From Ralstonia pickettii (lineage in GTDB: Bacteria > Pseudomonadota > Gammaproteobacteria > Burkholderiales > Burkholderiaceae), in assembly GCF_030582395.1 (NCBI RefSeq), contig NZ_CP104381.1, positions 62,001-126,000 on the forward strand: a stretch of 64,000 nt of DNA, given 5' to 3'. Below are positions 9,254 to 17,558 of the stretch, piece by piece. The notes under the pieces were generated by a model. The model was given only the letters and a program-made list of their open reading frames with translations, searched no databases and was not told where the DNA came from. A program made the translations under genes and the position numbers. The stretch's first letter is position 1; every line of letters begins with the position of its first letter.

Positions 9254-9859
9254 CTAGAGCGACAGCCCTTGCGACGCGCGGAAGTCGTCTGCCTGTTCGA
9301 TTTTCAACCCTGCACGCTCGGCGTACAGGCGGGCCTCTTGCAGCAAATCCGCCCGGATGGGAAACGCAAAGTAGTCGTCGCCGCCAGTATCGACGTGCAG
9401 CAATTCGTAGCCATGCGGACGCAGCCACGCGCCAAAATCGAGCAGGCCGTCGGCAACGGTGCGCTCGGCTTCAGCGCGGGCCCATTCCCAACGCGCCCCG
9501 ATGCCGAGCGTGTCGAGCAGCTTCTCTGTCTGCCATTCGATTTCATCCCAGGCTTTCCAATCGACCGAGATGGCCAGCGTCCACGGGGCGCCATCTCCCA
9601 GGTTTCGGGCGAGTGACCATGTCAGCAGGCCGGCGATGTCGTCGCCGGGGAGGTCACCGGTTCGCACGGAATCGGCTATCTGATCGGCCTCAGCCTGCCC
9701 GCACGGGCTTCCTACAAGGCGCACGAATTCGGCGAGGGCATCGAGCGTTTCCGCGCTGGGAGAGAAGTCGTCCCGCAGGATGTCGTCGTCGCGCAGCGGA
9801 TCTTCCGATACCGGTGTCGACGCAGGCCGGCTGAACAGGTGTTTGAATCGCTTCAGCAT
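9254..9859 (-). CDS. Uncharacterised cytoplasmic protein (possibly DUF6630 family)
   Basis: I do not firmly recognise this 201-residue acidic protein. It starts MLKRFKHLFSRP after a GAAAGGAGAGCACC ribosome-binding region, which is why the longer in-frame start is rejected. Trp-rich patches (WTLAISVDWKAWDEIEW, ARWEWARAEAE) and a DYFAFPIRADLLQEA segment near the end resemble DUF6630 proteins, but that is from memory. It has no signal peptide or membrane segment. It lies 25 bases downstream of the MarR gene on the same strand and may be co-transcribed with it. Confidence 0.6.
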   Translation of the reverse strand: MLKRFKHLFSRPASTPVSEDPLRDDDILRDDFSPSAETLDALAEFVRLVGSPCGQAEADQIADSVRTGDLPGDDIAGLLTWSLARNLGDGAPWTLAISVDWKAWDEIEWQTEKLLDTLGIGARWEWARAEAERTVADGLLDFGAWLRPHGYELLHVDTGGDDYFAFPIRADLLQEARLYAERAGLKIEQADDFRASQGLSL

Positions 9860-9884
9860 GAAGGTGCTCTCCTTTCTGCGGGGT

Positions 9885-10397
9885 TCAGCCGCCAACGCCA
9901 CCGATCTTACCCAGCAGTTCGCGCAACATCGCCCGCTCTGCCGGACTCAGCGCCGCAAGCATCCGCTCTTCTGTCTGCACATGCGAGGCGACCAAGCTGT
10001 CGACCAGTGCGAAGCCTTCGTCGGTCAGCACGATCTGCAGTCCGCGCCGGTCGTCTGGATCGGTCTTGCGGGCGATCAGGCCGCGTTTTTCCAGCCGGTC
10101 GAGCCGGTTTGTCATGGCGGAGGTCGACAGCATCATGTCCTTGGCCAACGCCGAAGGCGACAGCGCCTGGTCGCGGCCGTTGCGACGCAGCGTCAGCAGC
10201 ACGTCAAAGCCCGCCATGTCGAGATCGGCTCCCGCCACGTTGGCGACCACGCCGCTGCGCAGCCGCTCGCCGGCGCGCCAGACATCGCCGCAGACTGCCA
10301 TCGGGCTCGGGTCGATGTCGGGGCGCTCGCGCCGCCATTGCGCGAGGATGTTGTCCATCGGTGCCCCTTGCGGGGATGTGGAATCGCCTTGACCCAT
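9885..10397 (-). CDS. MarR family transcriptional regulator
   Basis: A 170-residue winged-helix repressor. The winged-helix region runs about residues 55-125 (LSPSALAKDMMLSTSAMTNR, then LEKRGLIARKTDPDDRRG), with the DDRRG wing motif intact. I place the start at MGQGDSTS because AGGAG precedes that ATG; a longer frame would run through the operator. It is divergent from an EamA transporter gene, and both promoters carry a TTCGAYATCRAA motif. The simplest reading is a MarR repressor controlling itself and the exporter in response to an unknown small molecule. Confidence 0.9.
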   Translation of the reverse strand: MGQGDSTSPQGAPMDNILAQWRRERPDIDPSPMAVCGDVWRAGERLRSGVVANVAGADLDMAGFDVLLTLRRNGRDQALSPSALAKDMMLSTSAMTNRLDRLEKRGLIARKTDPDDRRGLQIVLTDEGFALVDSLVASHVQTEERMLAALSPAERAMLRELLGKIGGVGG

Positions 10398-10417
10398 AAA
10401 ACTCCTCATCCTAGTAT

Positions 10418-10443
10418 TTCGACATCGAATTACTTGATGTCGA
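10418..10443. promoter_or_regulatory. Probable MarR operator at the marR promoter
   Basis: TTCGACATCGAA (10418-10429) is an inverted repeat. It is followed by TTGATGTCGA, so that TCGACATC and GATGTCGA also form an eight-base inverted pair. It lies just upstream of the marR start. A close match stands before the divergent transporter. Confidence 0.65.
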
Positions 10444-10579
10444 GGCTCTAGGAATCGTATCGGGTTTGGCCGGGCGAGACAACGCGAGCCGTGATGGTTC
10501 CCGCAGAAGCCACGGGGCGTCGACGCGAGTGGGGCTTTGTAGCGGAACACGCATGAAACCTATCCAAGCGACTCATTAT

Positions 10580-10591
10580 TTCGATATCAAA
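10580..10591. promoter_or_regulatory. Probable MarR operator at the eamA promoter
   Basis: TTCGATATCAAA differs from the marR-side TTCGACATCGAA at two of twelve positions, both transitions. It lies 22 bases upstream of the transporter ATG, where bound repressor would block transcription. Confidence 0.6.
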
Positions 10592-10613
10592 TAACGTGAC
10601 ATGGAGAGTTCTC

Positions 10614-11522
10614 ATGCAGTTCAACCGCTTGACGCTCATGTTGGCTACCGCTGCGGCACCCGTTCTGTGGGGCACGACATATCTGGTGTTCACGCAAACG
10701 CTGCCCGTTGGTCACCCGTTGCTGGTCGGCGCGCTGCGTGCGCTCCCGGCAGGGGTGCTGCTCCTGCTTCTCGGCCCGGGCCTGCCGCCGCGTAGCAAGT
10801 TGCTTCCCTTGCTGTTTCTCGGGCTGGCGAATATCGGCGTGTTCTTCGCGCTCTTGTTCTTGGCGGCGCAGCGCCTGCCAGGCGGCGTGGCAGCGACGAT
10901 CATGTCGGCGCAACCGCTGGTGGTGGCGCTGCTGGCGTGGCCCCTGCTGGCGCGCAAGCCGCGTCCGGCGCAACTGGCGGCAGCGCTGGCAGGGTCGATG
11001 GGGGTGGGGCTGCTGATTCTCGGCCCAGCGGCCAGGCTCGATGCGATTGGTGTGGCGGCAGCCCTGGCCGCTGCGTTTTCGATGGCGATCGGCACCGTGC
11101 TCATTGAACGCTGGGGCCGAATCGGCACGCCGCTGGCGGTGGCTGCCTGGCAGCTCGCGCTGGGCGGGCTGGTGCTGCTGCCAGTGGCGTTGTTCGTGGA
11201 AGGCTTGCCGCCCGCGCTCACGGCGCGTAACGCGGTGGGCTTTGCGTACCTCATCGTCATCGGCACGGCGTTGGGCTACTGGCTATGGGTGCGCGGTATC
11301 GGCGTGCTCGGCGCAGACGTGACGTTTCTGTCGTTGCTCAGCCCGCTGACGGCGACCGTGCTCGGCGCGCTGGTCCTGGGCGAGTGGTTCAGCCCGATGC
11401 AGACGGGCGGAGCGGTGCTGATCCTGGGCGCAACGGTGGCGGGGATGGCGTTGTCGCGGCGGGCACGGCGAGAGCCCGCAGTGCAGCGTTCTGGCTCAAG
11501 CGAGCAACTGCAGCCGCATTGA
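10614..11522 (+). CDS. EamA family (DMT) metabolite exporter
   Basis: An inner-membrane transporter of 302 residues with about ten transmembrane helices in two EamA repeats. The first runs from VLWGTTYLVF to ILGPAARL, the second from AAAFSMAIGTVLIERWG to GMALSRRAR. The ATG is preceded by GGAGAG at a good distance, so a start six codons upstream is rejected. Family members export amino acids, drugs or other metabolites, and the substrate is not readable. Divergent pairing with marR suggests inducible efflux. Confidence 0.85.
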   Translation: MQFNRLTLMLATAAAPVLWGTTYLVFTQTLPVGHPLLVGALRALPAGVLLLLLGPGLPPRSKLLPLLFLGLANIGVFFALLFLAAQRLPGGVAATIMSAQPLVVALLAWPLLARKPRPAQLAAALAGSMGVGLLILGPAARLDAIGVAAALAAAFSMAIGTVLIERWGRIGTPLAVAAWQLALGGLVLLPVALFVEGLPPALTARNAVGFAYLIVIGTALGYWLWVRGIGVLGADVTFLSLLSPLTATVLGALVLGEWFSPMQTGGAVLILGATVAGMALSRRARREPAVQRSGSSEQLQPH

Positions 11523-11530
11523 TTTGCACA

Positions 11531-12475
11531 CTACCGCCGCACCATGGGCCGCATCGGTGCTTCGTCGCCATTATCAACAGGCGCGGCGCCCAGATATTGC
11601 ATGTTCGACCGATATTCGGGCAGTTTCGCCATCGTCATATGGCGGGCATCGGCAAACAGCGTGAGCGTTTCTGGCAAATGGCGTGACAGCACCGCCATCC
11701 GGGTGCGCCCCGATGGGTGTGTCGACAGAAACTGCTTTTGCTCCGTCCCGCCGATCGAACCCATTTTCTGCCACAGCGTGAGGGCGGCGCGCGGGTCATA
11801 GCCGGCGCGGGAGGCGATGTCCATGCCGACCAGGTCGGCCTCGGTTTCCTCCGCACGCGAGAACGCCAGCAGGTGCATCTTGGCGCCTTCGCCGAGGTCC
11901 GTATCGCCCCGGTTGCCGAAGCCGAACAATTGCGAGATGACGTTGGCGCCCAGGTTGGTGATTTCACGCTGGCCGGCGCGGGCGCGGGCGTGTTCGCGCA
12001 ACGCGTGGGCGATCTCGTGGCCGAGCGCCATGGCGAGTTCGTCGTCCGTCAGCTTGAACTGTTCGAGCAGGCCCGAGAACACGGCGATTTTGCCGCCGGG
12101 CATGCAGAACGCGTTCACCTGCGACGAGCCGATCAAGTTGACGTCCCACTGCCAGTGCGTGGCGTCGGGGTTCCAGCGCGGTGCCTGAGGTGTGAGCCGT
12201 TTGACGATGCCGCGGATGCGGATCAGATCCGGCACGTTGTCCGGCGCCAGCGCGCCTTCGTGGGCCGCGTTGTCGATGATCCCCTGATATTCGGCCAGCG
12301 CGCGCTTATCGATTTCCTCGGCCGGAATGACGAGCCGGATGTTGGGCGATGTGGTGGTGGGCGCTTCCAGCTTCACGCCGTCGGCGGGGACGGGCAGCGG
12401 GCCGTCCATGGCGGTTGCCCACGCAGATAGCGCGAGGCCGAAAGTGGTCAGCAGGGAGCGTGTGACGCGGGGCAT
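11531..12475 (-). CDS. M48 family zinc metalloprotease, exported
   Basis: Periplasmic peptidase of the BepA/LoiP/YggG type. The N-terminal signal peptide is TRSLLTTFGLALSAWATAM. The zinc motif HEIAH is at residues 153-157 (GHEIAHALREHARA), and the third ligand is in AEETEADLVGMDIA. It has no TPR repeats, so at 314 residues it resembles YggG/LoiP more than BepA. The start at MPRVTRS gives a proper signal peptide. It is divergent from ampG, and both fit envelope or cell-wall maintenance. Confidence 0.88.
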   Translation of the reverse strand: MPRVTRSLLTTFGLALSAWATAMDGPLPVPADGVKLEAPTTTSPNIRLVIPAEEIDKRALAEYQGIIDNAAHEGALAPDNVPDLIRIRGIVKRLTPQAPRWNPDATHWQWDVNLIGSSQVNAFCMPGGKIAVFSGLLEQFKLTDDELAMALGHEIAHALREHARARAGQREITNLGANVISQLFGFGNRGDTDLGEGAKMHLLAFSRAEETEADLVGMDIASRAGYDPRAALTLWQKMGSIGGTEQKQFLSTHPSGRTRMAVLSRHLPETLTLFADARHMTMAKLPEYRSNMQYLGAAPVDNGDEAPMRPMVRR

Positions 12476-12572
12476 ATGGGTGAGGGGACGGATCCGTGCG
12501 ACATAATATCGGCCAACGCCGCGCGCCACGCTACGTGGCAACCCGCATTCGCCTTCGCCACCGGCCTGCCGC

Positions 12573-13862
12573 ATGACCTTCCACGATTACCTCGATATTT
12601 TCCGCAACCGCCGCATCGGCGCGATGTTGTTGCTGGGCTTTGCCTCCGGCCTGCCGCTGGCGCTCACCTCGGGCACGCTGCAGGCTTGGATGACGGTGGA
12701 AGGGCTGGATATCCGCACCATCGGGCTGTTCTCGCTGGTGGGGCAGGCCTATATCTTCAAATTCCTGTGGGCGCCGTTGATGGACCGCTTCACGCCGCCG
12801 CTGATGGGCCGTCGGCGCGGCTGGCTGGTGCTCACGCAGGCCGGGCTGGTGGCGTCGATTGCCGCCATGGCCTTCACGCCGCCGCACGCCGCGCTCTGGG
12901 CACTGGCCGGGCTGGCGGTGCTGGTGGCGTTTCTGTCGGCGTCGCAGGACATCGTCTTCGACGCCTACAGCACCGATGTGCTGCATTCGAGCGAGCGCGG
13001 CGTCGGCGCAGCCGTGAAGGTGCTCGGCTACCGGCTGGCCATGCTGGTGTCGGGCGGCCTGGCGCTGTATCTGGCCGATCGCGTGATGGGCTGGAGCAAC
13101 ATGTATCTGCTGATGGCCGGCCTGATGGCGCTGGGTATCTTCACCACACTGTGGTCGCCCGAGCCGGAGGTATCGGCGCGCCCACCGCGCAGCCTGCAGG
13201 AAGCGGTGGTCGGCCCGCTGCGGGACTTTTTCTCCCGCCGTGGCGCCTGGGCGCTGCTGGCGCTGATCGTGCTCTACAAGCTGGGCGATGCGTTTGCGGG
13301 CAGCCTGTCGACCACGTTCCTGATCCGCGGTGTCGGCTTTTCTGCGGGTGAGGTCGGCATCGTCAACAAGACGCTCGGCTTGGCCGCCACCATCGTCGGC
13401 GCGCTGTATGGCGGCACGCTGATGGTCCGGCTGGGGCTGGTGCGCGCGCTGCTGATCTTCGGCGTGCTGCAGGCGGTGTCGAACCTGGGCTACTGGGTGC
13501 TGGCCGTGACGCCGCAGCATCTGTGGACGATGGCGGTGGCCATCGGCATCGAGAACATCTGCGGCGGCATGGGCACGGCGGCCTTTGTGGCGCTGCTGAT
13601 GGCGCTGTGCAACCGGTCGTTCTCGGCGACGCAGTATGCGTTGCTGTCGGCGCTGGCCTCCATCGGCCGCGTGTACGTCGGGCCCACTTCGGGCTACCTC
13701 GTTGAAGCCTACGGCTGGCCCGCGTTCTATCTGATGACCGTGGTGTTTGCCTTCCCGGGCCTTGCGCTGCTGTGGTGGATGCGCGGCACGATCGGGCGCT
13801 ACGAAGCCGAGCAGAACGAACGCGCCCTGGAAGCCAACGCGGCCAAGGCCGCGTCAGCCTGA
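12573..13862 (+). CDS. ampG: AmpG-like muropeptide permease (MFS)
   Basis: Inner-membrane MFS transporter that imports anhydromuropeptides for cell-wall recycling. The 429-residue protein has about 12-14 helices. AmpG signatures include GFASGLPLALTSGTLQAWM near the N-terminus, FKFLWAPLMDR, and SQDIVFDAYSTDVL. The C-terminal tail is charged. It is divergent from the M48 protease with 97 bases between starts. The AmpG role is known for the family; recycling here is inferred. Confidence 0.87.
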   Translation: MTFHDYLDIFRNRRIGAMLLLGFASGLPLALTSGTLQAWMTVEGLDIRTIGLFSLVGQAYIFKFLWAPLMDRFTPPLMGRRRGWLVLTQAGLVASIAAMAFTPPHAALWALAGLAVLVAFLSASQDIVFDAYSTDVLHSSERGVGAAVKVLGYRLAMLVSGGLALYLADRVMGWSNMYLLMAGLMALGIFTTLWSPEPEVSARPPRSLQEAVVGPLRDFFSRRGAWALLALIVLYKLGDAFAGSLSTTFLIRGVGFSAGEVGIVNKTLGLAATIVGALYGGTLMVRLGLVRALLIFGVLQAVSNLGYWVLAVTPQHLWTMAVAIGIENICGGMGTAAFVALLMALCNRSFSATQYALLSALASIGRVYVGPTSGYLVEAYGWPAFYLMTVVFAFPGLALLWWMRGTIGRYEAEQNERALEANAAKAASA

Positions 13863-13866
13863 CCGA

Positions 13867-15060
13867 CTAACCCAAGCGGTTCGAGCGGTCGGCATCGGTA
13901 AAGCCGGCCAGCGGCAGCGCCGCATCGATGCCTTTGCCCAGCGCGATGGCCTTGAATAGCTCTCCCATTTCTGCCTCGGACAGCAGCTTCTGCACGGCAT
14001 TGGCTGCCGGCAGAAACTGCATCGGGTCGGACGGGTCGAGCCTCATCAGCAATTCGCCCACACCGGCGCTCAACAGAAAGCGCGCCTGGCTCGTATAGCC
14101 TAGCAGTTCCAGCCCGGCTTCCTGGCCCGCCTGTGCAATCCCCGAAAAATCGACGTGCGCGGTGATGTCCTGCAGGCCGGGCAGCCAGAACGGATCGTCG
14201 TGCGCGTGCTGACGGTAGTGGCACATGAGCGTGCCGTTGGCGCGGTGCGCGTGGTAGTACTCCGCAGCCGGGAAACCGTAGTCGATCAGCAGCAGCAAGC
14301 CACGCTCAAGTGCCGCGCCGGCACTGCGGATGAAGCCCTCGCCGGCTTCGTGCGATTCGGTGACGAAATCGTCCGTGCCGGGCAGGGCGGCCAGCTTGGC
14401 GGGCACCTCCGACGGACTCACGAGCCGGTCTTCCCATTGCAGGCCGTTGTCGGCATCGAGCATCACGCCGCGCTGGTGCCACACGCCGCCGCGCCGGGCC
14501 CACAGCGAAACGGGCATCGCATCGAGCACTTCGTTGCCGACCATCACGCCGGTGAACGGCGCGGGCAACGTGTCGTGCCACCGCGCGAGGGCGCCCAGCC
14601 CGGGGCCGAGCGCAGTCAGACGCTCCTGCTGGCGCTGGCGCAGCTCGCCGGAGAGTTCGACGATGCCGTAGCTGTCGGGCCGCGCGCCCAGCGCATCCAA
14701 TTCGGTGAGGATGTCGGCGGCCAGCTTGCCGGTGCCGGCGCCAAACTCCAGCACGTGACGCTGCCCTTCGGGCAATGCCTGCAGCACTTGCGCGATCTGG
14801 TGTGCCACGGTGCGCCCGAAGAACGGCGTCAATTCAGGCGCGGTGACGAAGTCGCCGCCGTCTTCCACGCGGCGGCCGAACTTGGCTGCGCCGCCGCTGT
14901 AATAGCCCAGGCCGGGCGCGTAGAGCGCCAGTTCCATGTAGCGGTCGAACGGAAGCCAGCCGCCGGCGCCCGCAATGGCGTCGGCGATCACGGCGAACAG
15001 GTGCGCGGACTGCGCCTGCGCCGCCTCGTTGGGAAGCGGTAAACTCACGGTTTTGCTCAT
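13867..15060 (-). CDS. SAM-dependent methyltransferase, MidA/NDUFAF7 family
   Basis: A 397-residue member of the family containing mitochondrial NDUFAF7 (MidA), an arginine methyltransferase for a complex I subunit. Visible signatures are FDRYMELALYAPGLGYYSGG at the N-terminus, GGDFVTAPELTPFFGR, the SAM loop LEFGAGTGKLA and VMVGNEVLDAMPV. The ATG (MSKTVSLP) lies 16 bases from the divergent SDR start, and longer starts would cover that gene. The bacterial target is unknown. The methyltransferase-SDR-folB order is one I recall in Burkholderiales. Confidence 0.85.
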   Translation of the reverse strand: MSKTVSLPLPNEAAQAQSAHLFAVIADAIAGAGGWLPFDRYMELALYAPGLGYYSGGAAKFGRRVEDGGDFVTAPELTPFFGRTVAHQIAQVLQALPEGQRHVLEFGAGTGKLAADILTELDALGARPDSYGIVELSGELRQRQQERLTALGPGLGALARWHDTLPAPFTGVMVGNEVLDAMPVSLWARRGGVWHQRGVMLDADNGLQWEDRLVSPSEVPAKLAALPGTDDFVTESHEAGEGFIRSAGAALERGLLLLIDYGFPAAEYYHAHRANGTLMCHYRQHAHDDPFWLPGLQDITAHVDFSGIAQAGQEAGLELLGYTSQARFLLSAGVGELLMRLDPSDPMQFLPAANAVQKLLSEAEMGELFKAIALGKGIDAALPLAGFTDADRSNRLG

Positions 15061-15076
15061 CGCCGGATTGTAAACA

Positions 15077-15895
15077 ATGGCGCAGACGCCCAACCAGTCA
15101 ACTGCGGAATCGACCGCAGAATCCGCCACCCAGCGGCGCATCGCCCTCGTCACGGGCGCAGGCCGCCGCGTGGGCCGCGTCATTGCCCTGGCCCTGGCCC
15201 GGCACGGCTGGGATGTGGCCGTGCATTGCCACCGCTCGCGCACCGAGGCCGACGCCGTCGCCGCGGAGATCACCGCCATGGGCCGCCGCGCCGTCGTGCT
15301 GCAGGCCGACCTCTCGGACGAAGCCGCCGCCGGTCGCCTGATTGCCGATTGCAGCGCTGCACTGGGTACGCCCACCTGCCTGGTCAACAATGCGTCGCTG
15401 TTCCAGTACGACGTGGCGACCAGCTTCAGCTATGCGTCGCTCGATACGCACATGCGCACCAACGTGGCCGCACCGCTGCTGCTGTCGCGCGAGCTGCACC
15501 GAGCGTTGACCGCCGAGGGTGCCGAGCGCCGCGGGGTCGTCATCAATCTGCTCGACCAGAAGCTCGACAACCTGAACCCGGATTTCCTTTCTTACACGTT
15601 GTCGAAGGCGGCACTGTCGACGGCCACCATGCAGCTTGCGCAGGCCCTGGCGCCCGCGCTGCGCGTGGTGGGCGTGGCGCCGGGCATCACGATGGTGTCG
15701 GGCGACCAGTCGCAAAGCGGGTTTGCACGCGCGCACCAGATGACGCCGCTGGGCCAGTCGTCCACGCCGGAAGACATCGCCGATGCCGTGTGCTATCTAG
15801 CTACCGCGCGCGCCGTGACCGGCACCACGCTGTTCGTCGACGGAGGCCAGCACCTGATGCCGCTGGCTCGCGACGTGATGTTCCTGACTGAATAA
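15077..15895 (+). CDS. Short-chain dehydrogenase, FolM-like pterin reductase candidate
   Basis: A 272-residue classical SDR with the NAD(P) motif TGAGRRVGR. NNAS is present, and the active site is Y-x3-K in SYTLSKAAL with DGG near the end (LFVDGGQHLMPL). The TGAGRRVGR variant, with Arg-Arg after the Gly-rich turn, suggests NADPH preference, as in pteridine reductases. folB lies 18 bases downstream, so a role reducing dihydromonapterin or dihydrofolate (FolM/PTR1 type) is likely. That substrate is inferred from context. Confidence 0.75.
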   Translation: MAQTPNQSTAESTAESATQRRIALVTGAGRRVGRVIALALARHGWDVAVHCHRSRTEADAVAAEITAMGRRAVVLQADLSDEAAAGRLIADCSAALGTPTCLVNNASLFQYDVATSFSYASLDTHMRTNVAAPLLLSRELHRALTAEGAERRGVVINLLDQKLDNLNPDFLSYTLSKAALSTATMQLAQALAPALRVVGVAPGITMVSGDQSQSGFARAHQMTPLGQSSTPEDIADAVCYLATARAVTGTTLFVDGGQHLMPLARDVMFLTE

Positions 15896-15913
15896 TCTTT
15901 CCCCGGACGCCCC

Positions 15914-16312
15914 ATGCTTTCCCTGCTATCCCACCCGCGCCTGTCGCACTGCCGCCGCATGTTTCTGCGCAATTACGAAGTGCAGATCAACATCGGCGTG
16001 CATGAATTCGAGAAGAAGGGCGAGCAGCGCGTCCTGATCAATATCGAGCTGTACGTGCCGCTGGAGCATTCGTCGCCCACCGAAGACAAGCTGCATGAAG
16101 TGGTGGATTACGACTTCATGCGCGAGACCGTGGCGCGCCGCATGGCGCAGGGCCATATCCACCTGCAGGAAACGCTGTGCGATGACGTGCTGACGGCGAT
16201 GCTCAAGCATCCGCATGTGCTGGCTGCGCGGGTGTCGACGGAGAAACCGGATGTGTATCCGGATTGTGAGTCGGTGGGGGTGGAGGTGTTTCGAATTAAA
16301 GAGTCGGGCTGA
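15914..16312 (+). CDS. folB: Dihydroneopterin aldolase family protein
   Basis: Aldolase/epimerase of the folate or tetrahydromonapterin branch, acting on 7,8-dihydroneopterin. The 132-residue protein shows FLRNYEVQINIGVHEFEKKG with the catalytic-site Glu, VVDYDFMRETV, LQETLCDDV and the lysine in VSTEKPDVYPDC. The first 15 residues precede the usual fold, so an internal ATG at 15,959 is a possible start. The upstream SDR fits a two-gene pterin module. FolB versus FolX activity cannot be told. Confidence 0.85.
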   Translation: MLSLLSHPRLSHCRRMFLRNYEVQINIGVHEFEKKGEQRVLINIELYVPLEHSSPTEDKLHEVVDYDFMRETVARRMAQGHIHLQETLCDDVLTAMLKHPHVLAARVSTEKPDVYPDCESVGVEVFRIKESG

Positions 16313-16338
16313 GGGCTCTTTTTTTGATGCTCGTGGAG

Positions 16339-16550
16339 CGTCCCTTGTTTCACCCCCTACCGGGGGCGACTCACTTTCTTTGTCTTGCCAAAGAAAGTAA
16401 GCAAAGAAAGGCGCGCCCGAGATGGCAACCCACTCCTTGAATTTATGTCGCAGGGAGGGAAGGGAGGCAAACTCGCTGCGCTCAGACAGGCCTCCCTTCT
16501 TTTCCTCCCTGCAACAGAAATTCAAGGCGCCATCTAGGGCAGGGGACGGC
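16339..16550 (+). repeat. Dispersed palindromic repeat, copy R3
   Basis: Single copy between the converging folB and rocF. The 5' hairpin module is identical to R1. The palindrome arms are GGAAGGGAGG with CCTCCCTTC, and the outer arm is GCAGGGAGG with CCTCCCTGC. Both arms differ from R1 but remain complementary. It ends with GGCGCCATCTAGGGCAGGGG. Confidence 0.9.
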
Positions 16551-16603
16551 CACACCGTCTGTGCGCGGGCGTTGGCGGTGCGCTTTTTTTTTTTGATGGT
16601 GGT

Positions 16604-17533
16604 TCAAGCCGCCGTCGCGTATTCGCGGCGCTGGGCGTGCAACGCGCCTGCGACGCTGGCCAGCAGGTCCAGGGCCAGATGCGCTGTGATCCCGTCTTTG
16701 TCGTGGCGCGGGTTGTATTCCACGAGTTCGAAAGCGGCGAAACGTGCGTCGCGTGCGCACGCGGCAAGTGCTTGCGCCATGCCCTGCGCGGTGAGCCCGT
16801 CTGTTTCAGGCGTGCCGACGCCGGGTGCGACGGCGGGGTCGAAAGCATCCAGATCGAGTGTCACGCCAAAGGCCGCAGTGCCCGATTTGACCTGGCGAAT
16901 GGCGTCGGCCATGACGGCGCGCAGGCCGTTGCGTGCCACTTCGGCAGCGTCGATGACGCGCACGCCAAGCAGATCCAGCAACGCGCGTTCGGCGGGCTCG
17001 TAGCTGCGCGCGCCGATCACCACGACGTGTTCCGGCAGCAGCTTCGGCGCGGCATCGCCGATCTGCGTGAGGGCCGCCGCACCGTGGCCGAGCAGCGCCG
17101 CCAGCGGCATGCCGTGGATGGCGCCGGAATCGCTGGTCTGCGGTGTGTGGCTGTCGAGATGGGCATCGATCCAGATCAGGCCGAGCGGGCCCTTCGGCCG
17201 CAAGGCGTTCGCCACGCCGGACCACGTGCCGATGGCGCACGAGTGATCGCCGCCGATGACCACGGGCACATGCCCCTGGTGCACGCTGTGCCCGGTTGCG
17301 TCACCGAGCGCGCGCGAAAAACCGGCGACGCCCGGGAGCGCGGCCAGACGCGCTGAGCGGCTGTGCCCGGCCGAGGTGGCCAGTTCGATATCGTGTACGA
17401 GCGTGGCCTGCGTGTCCCGCGTCTGCAATCGCGCCAGCGCGCCGGCCTCGAGCAGCGCACGCGGGCCGTCCTTGCAGCCGTCGTCTTGCGCTCCGCAGCC
17501 GATGGCCGCGCCGATCAGATCGATGATGGTCAT
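16604..17533 (-). CDS. rocF: Arginase
   Basis: Hydrolyses arginine to ornithine and urea. The 309-residue ureohydrolase has all manganese motifs: GGDHSCAIG, IDAHLDSHTP and LDLDAFDPAVAPGVGTPE, with GLTAQG after. The start MTIIDLIGAAIG follows an AAGGGGAGTGAC ribosome-binding region. It lies 25 bases downstream of rocD on the same strand, so the pair converts arginine to glutamate semialdehyde. It is an arginase rather than agmatinase on motif context, though specificity within ureohydrolases is always less sure. Confidence 0.9.
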   Translation of the reverse strand: MTIIDLIGAAIGCGAQDDGCKDGPRALLEAGALARLQTRDTQATLVHDIELATSAGHSRSARLAALPGVAGFSRALGDATGHSVHQGHVPVVIGGDHSCAIGTWSGVANALRPKGPLGLIWIDAHLDSHTPQTSDSGAIHGMPLAALLGHGAAALTQIGDAAPKLLPEHVVVIGARSYEPAERALLDLLGVRVIDAAEVARNGLRAVMADAIRQVKSGTAAFGVTLDLDAFDPAVAPGVGTPETDGLTAQGMAQALAACARDARFAAFELVEYNPRHDKDGITAHLALDLLASVAGALHAQRREYATAA

Positions 17534-17558
17534 GTCACTCCCCTTGCAAGTTCTTCGG

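Noticed and set aside
16400..16555. Short open frames reading SERSEF or SLRSD in the repeats
   Set aside because: They recur in every repeat copy in all orientations and follow the palindrome, so they are by-products of the repeat.
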